A DNA stretch of 12,813 nucleotides from Euperipatoides rowelli (Eukaryota; Onychophora; Udeonychophora; Euonychophora; Peripatopsidae), in the NCBI GenBank assembly GCA_003024985.2, contig PXIH01S0012778.1; one strand, 5' to 3'. Positions 7,337 to 12,813 of this stretch are shown in pieces. A program made the position numbers and the translations under genes. The stretch's first letter is position 1. Every line of letters begins with the position of its first letter. The notes under the pieces are model-generated. The model ran no database searches, was not told the origin of the DNA, and worked only from the letters and a program-made list of their open reading frames with translations.

Positions 7337-7997
7337 GGGGCTGGTCCGTATTTATAGCCCCGAGGGCTTAAGCAATTTTGATATTTTTATTTAACGAATA
7401 TATAGAGTATACACTCACCTTCAATGTGGTATATTGGAGAACATTTCATTGTCGTCCACAGTTCACGCTCGTTTTAGAAAAATACAGCCTAGGAAATCAT
7501 CACTTACATGTTTATATCGCCATTATTGTTAGATACCACCTGGTGAGTTTTATTATAAACATGACAGCTACTTATTTTTTTGAATGAAAAGTGGATTTTT
7601 GGGTGTCTTAAAAAAATAGAAGTGGCCACCCAAAAACCCACGAATACATCCTTCATTCAAGAAAAAAACAACAACTCGGATCTGAAATCCCTAAAATATA
7701 GCTAGTTTTAACAAAAAAAAACATAAGAACCTCATTATGATGCAGACTTGTAAGATTGTAAAATTAGTCCCTTTAGCATTTATAGTAAAACTCACCAGGG
7801 GGGTATTTAACAGAAATGGCGAGAAAAACATGTAAGCGAAGATTTCCGAGGCTGTTTTTTGCTAAATGAGTGTGAACCGTAGACAACGACGTGTTCTCCA
7901 ATATACCACTTTGAAGGTGAGTGTCTACTCTATATATTCGTTAAATAAAATTATCAAAATTGCTTAAGCCCTCGAGCTACAAATGCGTACCGTCCCC
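7337..7997. mobile_element. Non-autonomous inverted-repeat DNA transposon (MITE/foldback type)
   Basis: The two ends are long imperfect inverted repeats of at least 220 bp each. Both begin GGGG, followed by related C-T-GG and A-C-GG words, and share GAGGGCTTAAGCAATTTTGA, TTTAACGAATATATAGAGTA, CACTCACCTTCAA and TGGTATATTGGAGAAC as exact or near-exact blocks. The 8-bp sequence ATCATCTG is duplicated on both sides (7329-7336 and 7998-8005), and the partner LTR keeps the single empty copy. No transposase frame is present, so mobility would depend on an enzyme encoded elsewhere. Eight-base duplications occur in hAT, P, Merlin and some Mutator-like families. The GGGG ends do not let me choose among them. 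A second, shorter inverted repeat lies inside (about 7571-7665). Confidence 0.9.
7571..7665. repeat. Inner imperfect hairpin of the inverted-repeat element
   Basis: TTTTTTGAATGAA...GGATTTTTGGGTG on one side pairs with CACCCAAAAACCCAC...TTCATTCAAGAAAAAA on the other, centred near 7616. It is off the centre of the whole element (7667), so it is a separate fold or a nested remnant and not simply the middle of the outer palindrome. Confidence 0.65.
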
Positions 7998-8212
7998 ATC
8001 ATCTGATACTTTTTATCAGTGGATGCATTTTAAATATATTTTGCTAGTTTTTTTCTGACATCGTTCTTTTCCTTCATTAAGGATTTTTTATCTAGATTAA
8101 GACATTAAGAACTTAGGTATTATATTGCATGCTTGTTATACAGCATGCCTATTGATACATTGTTTAGAATTAATTTTATTAATATCACGTCTGTGATTTA
8201 TTAATTCTATCA

Positions 8213-8217
8213 AAAAT
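8213..8217. repeat. Target-site duplication of the copia element, right copy (AAAAT)
   Basis: This is the partner of 1539-1543, directly after the LTR terminal CA at 8211-8212. Confidence 0.8.
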
Positions 8218-8528
8218 GTTAACAATAACATTATTGAAAAAAAAAATACCTGAAAATGATTTAACTTTATAAAAGATGTAGTTGTTTCATCTTAACACAC
8301 AAGACTATGAATTTTAGTTTTTGAAAGACCATTTAAATAGTTTACAGAAATGTAGGTATACATTTTAAAAGCTGTTATAAAATACATTGTTTATAATTTT
8401 GAAACCGGATCAAGAAGTCTTGTATTGTGGAGTTCCAAATAGTCAGAATGTTCCCAAGTAATCACTTCAAAATGCAATCCTTTATTCTTTAGGATGACAT
8501 CTCTCAACTGGGAGTTCACAAAACTTTA
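8218..8528. other. Non-coding spacer
   Basis: A/T-rich single-copy-looking DNA follows the copia element. I see no open frame, repeat or RNA-like fold that I can name. Confidence 0.6.
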
Positions 8529-8815
8529 TTACGTCTTCATGAAAAAACAACTACAATGGTAGATTTTTTCCTTTTGAAGCTTTGATTTTGGTATTTTTAC
8601 AAGATAAATTTTAAAATCAGAACCTTTTTGGCAGCCTACACCATGGTGCAATGGAAGATGACTGTCCACAGGCATCGTATTTAGGAGCGAGGTTTGATGC
8701 AATGTTAAACAATCATGTGTAAACACCCCAGGATGGTAGGAATTTTTTTTACTTATCCATTTGCTGTTCCTAAAATTTTCACTTCTGTTTAGAGTTACCT
8801 TGTTATCACTTTGAG
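8529..8815 (-). other. Unrecognised open frame of about 95 codons, possible exon or relic
   Basis: The minus strand stays open from just after a TGA near 8816 to a TAA at 8529. It has ordinary amino-acid composition (for example KWISKKNSYHPGVFTHDCL and MPVDSHLPLHHGVGCQKG) rather than the low-complexity output of the surrounding A/T-rich DNA. The only ATG upstream of most of it is internal, so as a gene it would need an upstream exon. I see no convincing polypyrimidine-AG acceptor at its start. I do not recognise the protein. It could be a terminal exon, a retroelement relic or a chance frame, with chance the most likely of these. Confidence 0.2.
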
Positions 8816-8819
8816 ATCA

Positions 8820-9609
8820 TCATGAGAAGTCTATAATCTCATAAGTCTTTGCTGTTAATTTCTTTAAGTTTTCTTTCTGAAGATGGTGTTAGGAAATTAC
8901 TTCTTCCTATAACTTCAAAGTGAATCTAACTAGATGAGACAAGTATGTCTAATTCTCTGTTCGACATCCTGGTGTGTAATATTGAATGCTGATTGTGTTG
9001 CGATGCTTTTTGATGTGATCCCAGAATTTGATTTTCAGATTCATTACTTTCCTTCATGTTATTTTCCAAGAATTTATGAAATTTTAACTTCAGGTGGTTA
9101 TTTTAAAACATTTAGGATTAAACTTATACACTTTTAAAATTAAAATTTAATGCAGATTTTAAAAATCAAACAAAAAAAAATTATATCCCAAACAGAAGAG
9201 ACACAATAAGGTAAAATGTAAAAAAATCAGGACAAATAATTATTTTTTATCATCCAATTTATACAGTATATAAAAAAATAAAACGGTTGAATATTTGTTT
9301 CTTTACATATTTAAATTCCTGATTAAAAAAAAATGACGTTTCATTTTTTATCTCTTCTAGAATTTAAAATAATAAACAATATTTGTGCTCATATCTAAGA
9401 TAATGACTGAATAAACGTTTAATACTCCCTCTGAAGGCAAGATTTTCATGTGATGATGTGACCAAGGTCTAAGTGCCTTATTCAATATAAATAAAAATAA
9501 TTAAAACAATTCAATTTATTTTATTGTCATAATAATTTTTTTTTCAAAAAATAAAAACAACAACAAAAAAAAAAAAACTTTCATTTCCAGTTAAAAAGAA
9601 ATGTCAAGT
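8820..9609. other. A/T-rich non-coding spacer
   Basis: No coding signal is visible. Poly-A/T runs and a small (CAA)n/(A)n stretch near 9555-9580 are the only structured parts. Short plus-strand frames here give ordinary-looking but unmatched translations without start or splice context. Confidence 0.6.
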
Positions 9610-10040
9610 TTGCTTGTGGCCTTATCATTCGTTTGGGGATGGGGGAGGGGTGGCATCATTATTCAGCACAAGGCTAGTGAACCTTTGATTTACCACAATG
9701 CACTGCAAAACTGCCAGGCACACTTGTTTGGCTCTAACATAGCTGCCAACCTTAAAATGTGAAAATTAGGAGCAGGGGGGGGGGGAGGTCTTGTGGGTTA
9801 ACTCCCAGTGGGATCCAATTTAATCCAATTGGTTGGATTGTGCTAAAATGTGATTGGTTGGATTGACAAAGTCATACAGGAGAGGAACGTCAAAGTTGAA
9901 AAAATCTAACTTCTACGGGAACGTCAAAATCACTTCGCAGTTGAAAATCAGGTTTGCTGTGATTGGCCAAGACCAAAACCTGAACGTTGACGTTCACTTA
10001 ACTTTCCCGTAACTTATCAATGTGAACCAACCTTTAGTCT
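9610..10040. promoter_or_regulatory. GC-richer patch with CCAAT-type and TGACGT-type motifs; promoter-like or repeat-derived
   Basis: This patch stands out from the A/T-rich background. It has three close G runs at 9635-9650 and an 11-G run at 9775-9785. At least three CCAAT/ATTGG boxes follow (about 9812-9870, again near 9961), and the word GAACGTCAA occurs twice on the plus strand (9885-9893, 9919-9927) and once on the minus strand (9987-9995), each containing a TGACGT half-site. A near-palindrome TGAACGTTGACGTTCA lies at 9981-9996. The pair TCAGGTTT and AAACCTGA (about 9945-9982) brackets a TTGGCCAA palindrome. Such clusters occur in animal promoters, but the inverted words also fit an old MITE. 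No adjacent first exon is evident. Confidence 0.35.
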
Positions 10041-10424
10041 CAATTCCAATTCAAATTCAGGACCACAGCTCACACAACCAGGAAATAAAGTCTTCTAGTT
10101 CATTATGTGAATGCAAGAGTCTGATGCAAAGTCTGTAACAGATTTATGTCATTAAACTATCCGCTATTAATTCTTGATGACACCAGGCAGTAGTCTATGT
10201 AATCTCCTTTCTCTTCTATTAAGAACAATTACTATTCCTTCTCTATAAGTCCAATCTTTCCTTCCCTGAGAAAATAAATTTAGACCCATTTAATTCCAAC
10301 ATTCACTCTCCCACCAAGTGTGTTTCTGATAGCTCTAGTACGTACAATCTTTATTTATTTATTTCATTCATTATAATGTAAAGCTTATTAGACTAGGCCC
10401 AGAATTGAAAAAGACCTCTAAAAA
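10041..10424. other. Non-coding spacer with a (TTTA)n microsatellite
   Basis: No open frame of note is present. A short TTTATTTATTTATTT run followed by CATTCATTA lies near 10350-10372. A simple repeat in otherwise unmatched DNA could be the tail of an old retroposon, but no body sequence supports that. Confidence 0.5.
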
Positions 10425-10515
10425 GTCATATTGGGCATTTCTTGTTTATTTTGGGGAACATAACTTTTCTAATGTAAAAAAAATGCTGATTTCAAAAATC
10501 CATGTTCCCACATCT
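10425..10515 (+). repeat. Diverged interspersed repeat, copy 1
   Basis: This segment and 11241-11335 share, in the same orientation and order, GGGCATTT, TTTATT, GGGG-ACAT, a TTTT-CT/AT-AATG block, GTGATGATT/GCTGATTTC and ATGTTCCCA. By eye about two thirds of positions agree. It is an old repeat family with no coding content. Confidence 0.6.
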
Positions 10516-10797
10516 AGAAGAAATGGTGCCGATTAGTGGTTTTCCTTAATTATCTCGTAAACCGGGCATCCTATGGCAAAAATGAATTGAAGCAAATTAA
10601 AGATCATAAAATTTTACACAAATTTGGTTCTATTCATTATTTTCATAAAACCAATGGTTTAAGAGATAATCACTTCAGAAGCATAGGGAAGATTTTCAAA
10701 GATGACTGGTTTTCTGGTTTTTCTGAGATTTACATCAATTGTTTTACTAATTTATGCCATCTTATGGTATAAATTGTTATAAAGAAACTAGTTTTTA
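10516..10797. other. Non-coding spacer between repeat copy 1 and the minisatellite
   Basis: A 78-codon plus-strand frame crosses this stretch (start near 10536, reading MVFLNYLVNRASYGKN) with fairly normal composition. It has no family signature, splice signals or neighbour support, so I do not call it a gene. Confidence 0.45.
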
Positions 10798-11046
10798 AGC
10801 CCATTATTGTTTCTGAATACAATGCAATATATTTTTTTTATTTCCTTTTTCTTTTCTTGCCTTCAAGCCCATTGTTGTATATATATTTTTTTACTTATCT
10901 ACAAAGCCCATTGCTGTTTATTGTTTTTACTTACCTTCCAGATCGTGGTCTTCATTTGTTTTACTTGCCTTCCAGTCTATAGTCTTCAATTTTTACTTCA
11001 TTCAAGCCTGCTGCCTTTGTTTGCATTTGCCCTATCCCATTGTTCC
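10798..11046. repeat. Degenerate minisatellite with a unit of about 34 bp
   Basis: Five or six imperfect units each contain AGCCCATTGTTG (or a decayed form), a T-rich middle, and a terminal block close to TTTACTTACCTTCCA. The best copies end near 10910, 10941 and 10975. On the minus strand the conserved block reads TGGAAGGTAAGTAAA, which contains a consensus-like 5' splice site. The unit lengths vary, so the array is old. Confidence 0.6.
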
Positions 11047-11076
11047 TAATAGTTTTAAAATCAGATGTTCGATTTC

Positions 11077-11077
11077 N
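11077..11077. other. Single undetermined base
   Basis: One N in A/T-rich spacer. It affects no feature described here. Confidence 0.95.
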
Positions 11078-11240
11078 GTACTCCTTGTTTTTCCCTTTAA
11101 TCCAATTTTAATATCTGTCTATATATTCTAGTTATTTGTACAAATTTTCAATTAAATTAATTATTCTTTCAAGAAAATTCCAAATATTAAACTTTTCCTA
11201 TCTCAATGTAATTAGAATTTGTATACCATAATAAAAAAAT

Positions 11241-11335
11241 AGTGACTTTTATGGGCATTTTCTATTTATTAAGGGGCACATGATTTTTATGAATGGAAAA
11301 AGTGTGATGATTATGAAAATAAATGTTCCCAAGCT
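11241..11335 (+). repeat. Diverged interspersed repeat, copy 2
   Basis: Direct repeat of 10425-10515 with similar block order and roughly two-thirds identity by eye. Just after it, TCCAAGATGGTCACCACT (about 11361-11378) resembles a YY1-type CCAAGATGG word. The first copy has only a weak counterpart at that position (AGAAATGGTGCC). Confidence 0.6.
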
Positions 11336-11585
11336 GAGTTCTTTGCTCAAGGGGTTTAAATCCAAGATGGTCACCACTCCATAAACTTAACCACTATGCA
11401 TAATAATTTTTTTTACTTTGGAATATTTTTTCATTTTCACAAGCTACAATTTGTGTAATTTTTTTTAAATTTAAATTTATTATATATAATTTAGTTTATT
11501 TTCATCTAATATTATTTATTTTTTGTTCATTTAGGTCTTTTCACAGCAGTGATCCTTATTAGAATGATGGAACCCATATTGGGTG

Positions 11586-12360
11586 TTAACAAGAAGTAAC
11601 ATGACTATGCAGTCAATCTCACTGTTTATATTATTTGTCAAGATCATGGAGATAAATCGTTAACAATTTCTACTGAAAAAGTATAGTCAAGATAAAAAAA
11701 GAAGAATATAGAAATACAATTGATGATTTGGAAACAGTATTTAATGATCTGTGAAAAGTGAAGTTGTATCAAAAATGTTACACCATATTCACAGACATTA
11801 ATAAGATTCATTGTCTTCAGTGGAAAGAAGCTGCAAAAGTGTTAGAATGTGAAAAACAAGTGAGTAGATCTGAGACAAAAAAAAAAACCTTCATAAAGTA
11901 GATCACTAAGTACAGACAGAAAACCAATAGACTCAAATAAATGTATGTTTTGTCAGAGGTTGACCAGAGATGTACTTTTCAACGTGACAGCAAAGGCAGT
12001 TAGTGAAAATATTTTAGTCGACTCAAAATATCACCCTAGACTTTGCATACAGTTATCCAATGTTAATGAATTATAGCTGCAGATGGAAAATCTCACAAAA
12101 TATGTAGGATCAGGTACCACAGAAGCTGCCAGAAAGCAAAAAAAAAGTATGGAATATTACTATTGTGTGATTATTGAAAGAAGTCAATTATCACATTTTA
12201 TAAGGCCACATACATCAGTTAAAAGACATTTTTAGCAACATTATGTCAAACTATCGGAAGACACATCCTGTGAAATCCCTGAAAGTTTTCCCAGTCAGCA
12301 ATCAACGTTTAGGGAAAAGCTGCAAGAATCACTTGGCTTGGAAGTTGATTTCGTAAAATC
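11586..12360 (+). pseudogene. Decayed Cys/His-rich (zinc-binding-type) protein relic, plus-strand copy
   Basis: The plus strand encodes, in broken frames, pieces of a protein family I recognise from uncharacterised animal proteins that carry repeated C..C...H..C modules. The first module reads YIICQDHGDKSLTISTEKV (about 11630-11680). The YH..CY part of such a module may be represented by LYQKCYTIFTD (near 11770), followed by a KEAAKVLECEKQVSRSETKK linker. The second module starts at CMFCQRLTRDVLF (11942-11980), goes on through ILVDSKYHPRLCIQLSNVN, then shifts by one base into IIAADGKSHKICRI (near 12075-12120). The loop region adds EDTSCEIPESFPS and FREKLQESLGLEVDFV. Stops and at least three frameshifts show it is dead. 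The family's function is unknown to me. The multi-copy, decayed state suggests spread with mobile DNA, which is inference. Confidence 0.6.
11590..12024 (+). repeat. Left arm of a large inverted repeat
   Basis: This arm aligns with the reverse complement of 12362-12813 from its first bases (CAAGAAGTAACATGACTATG against CAAGAGGAAACATGACTATA) to GTTAGTGAAAATATTTTAGT followed by CGACTC or TGACTC. Arm identity is about 80-85% by eye, with several indels. It may extend left of 11590, because the matching arm runs off the window. Confidence 0.9.
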
Positions 12361-12361
12361 A
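12025..12361. other. Single-copy loop between the inverted arms
   Basis: These 337 bp hold the continuation of the plus-strand protein relic and have no partner in the window. A short inverted repeat (AGTTGA at 12343-12348, TCAACT at 12365-12370) spans the loop/right-arm junction. It may mark where a polymerase switched strands, though it could also be chance. Confidence 0.7.
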
Positions 12362-12813
12362 GAGTCAACTAAAATATTTTCACTAACTACCTTTGCTGTC
12401 ACATTGAAAAGTACTTCTCTGGTCAACTTCTGACAAAACTTACATTGATTCCAGTCTATTGGTTAGCTGTCTGTTCTGTATGTTTTTTTTTGTCTCAGAT
12501 TTACTCACTCGTTTTTCATATTCTAACATTTTGCAGTTTCTTTCCACTGATGATTATGAATTTTATTATTGTCTGTGGATATGGAGTAACAATTTTAATG
12601 CCACTTCACTTATGACACATCATTGCTTATTAATACTGTTTTCAAATCATCAATTGTATATTTATATTCAGTTCATTGAATTTATTCTTTAAAGAATATG
12701 TTTCTTTTATCTTAGCTATGCATTTTTTAGTGGAAATTGTTAATGATTAGTCTCCATGATCTTGAAAAATAATGCAAACAGAGAGATTGACAGTATAGTC
12801 ATGTTTCCTCTTG
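12362..12813 (-). pseudogene. Second decayed copy of the same Cys/His-rich protein relic, inverted arm (partial)
   Basis: Read on the minus strand, this arm repeats the first part of the plus-strand relic. CKFCQKLTREVLF (starting at the CKFCQ codons, 12430-12444) continues in frame through NVTAKVVSENILVDS to the arm boundary. This is a longer undamaged stretch than in the sister copy. Further into the copy (higher coordinates) lie the ETKKK-type linker and, near 12765-12790, CIIFQDHGD, where the first module's second Cys has become Phe, followed by a stop. The sister copy keeps that Cys but has lost the first one. The copy continues beyond the right edge of the window. Whether it ever had a promoter of its own cannot be seen. 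Confidence 0.6.

Larger units (their letters stand above)
1544..8212 (-). mobile_element. Degenerate full-length Ty1/copia LTR retrotransposon
   Basis: Two long direct repeats (1544-2074 and 7033-8212) that start TG and end CA bracket minus-strand remnants of gag, protease, integrase, reverse transcriptase and RNase H, in that order. Integrase before reverse transcriptase is the diagnostic Ty1/copia order; Ty3/gypsy has the reverse. The 5-bp duplication AAAAT flanks the whole. Removing the LINE (about 735 bp) and the DNA-transposon insertion with its duplication (669 bp) leaves about 5.26 kb, normal for a copia element. The LTRs differ at roughly 6% of positions by eye, apart from indels. All coding regions carry stops and frameshifts, so the element is dead. 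It must have inserted before both nested elements. Confidence 0.95.
7033..8212 (-). repeat. 5' LTR of the copia element, split by a DNA transposon
   Basis: The segments 7033-7336 and 8006-8212 together align with the intact LTR at 1544-2074, with 661 bp of foreign DNA and an 8-bp duplication between them. Being next to Gag makes this the 5' (promoter) LTR. The terminus reads TGCTATGG here against TGATATGG in the partner. A 20-bp deletion lies near 7170 between two ACAATAT words. The insertion would separate the upstream and downstream parts of the LTR promoter. Confidence 0.93.

Noticed and set aside
10536-10772. 78-codon plus-strand frame with fairly normal composition.
   Set aside because: No recognisable family, no splice signals, and it lies between repeats. 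Frames of this length arise by chance over 12 kb on six frames.
11520-11560. Splice acceptor (T-rich tract then TTTAG, about 11517-11534) before the plus-strand protein relic.
   Set aside because: The signal is plausible in form, but the following frame is broken and T-rich tracts ending in AG are frequent in this window, so I do not annotate it.
12459-12692. 77-codon plus-strand frame.
   Set aside because: It is antisense to the inverted pseudogene arm, whose minus-strand reading has the recognisable motifs.
11590-12813. Assembly artefact (fold-back chimera) as the cause of the palindrome.
   Set aside because: Artefactual fold-backs give nearly identical arms. These differ at many sites and by several indels, with independent lesions in each copy.
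1-12813. tRNA, rRNA or other structured RNA genes.
   Set aside because: I found no cloverleaf arms, conserved A/B boxes or rRNA-like blocks by eye. A covariance-model scan would be decisive.

Overview
The window reads as non-coding DNA from an animal genome, most plausibly an invertebrate. It is very A+T-rich, has no dense gene array and no operons, and is full of decayed eukaryotic transposable elements: a Ty1/copia retrotransposon, a CR1/Jockey-like LINE fragment, and a non-autonomous inverted-repeat DNA transposon. It also carries relics of a cysteine/histidine-rich protein family that I recognise from animal (mollusc, cnidarian, fish) uncharacterised proteins. A marine lophotrochozoan such as a cephalopod is my guess. 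Nothing in the sequence proves the species.

Layout. 1-1538: A/T-rich spacer with microsatellites and one G-quadruplex-capable tract. 1539-8217: one complete but dead Ty1/copia retrotransposon on the minus strand, bounded by a 5-bp target duplication (AAAAT) and two LTRs that begin TG and end CA. Reading leftward from the 5' LTR it has a leader with a 15-bp tandem repeat, gag, protease, integrase, reverse transcriptase and RNase H, all broken by stops and frameshifts. Two younger elements sit inside it. A 5'-truncated LINE (about 5020-5754) splits the protease. A 661-bp inverted-repeat element (7337-7997) with an 8-bp duplication splits the 5' LTR, and the unoccupied site survives in the other LTR. 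Without these insertions the copia element is about 5.3 kb, a normal length for the group.

8218-11585: spacer with no gene I can establish. It holds a weak unexplained open frame (minus, about 8529-8815), a GC-richer patch with CCAAT-type and TGACGT-type motifs (about 9610-10040), a diverged direct repeat (about 10425-10515 and 11241-11335), and a degenerate minisatellite (about 10798-11046).

11590-12813 (continuing past the window edge): a large inverted repeat. Each arm carries a decayed copy of the same zinc-binding-type protein, and a 337-bp loop carries the next part of that protein once. The arms are clearly diverged, so this is an old genomic inversion-duplication and not an assembly fold-back. 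This palindromic pseudogene pair and the nested copia/LINE/inverted-repeat stack are the most interesting parts. I see no intact protein-coding gene, RNA gene, CRISPR array or working host operon.
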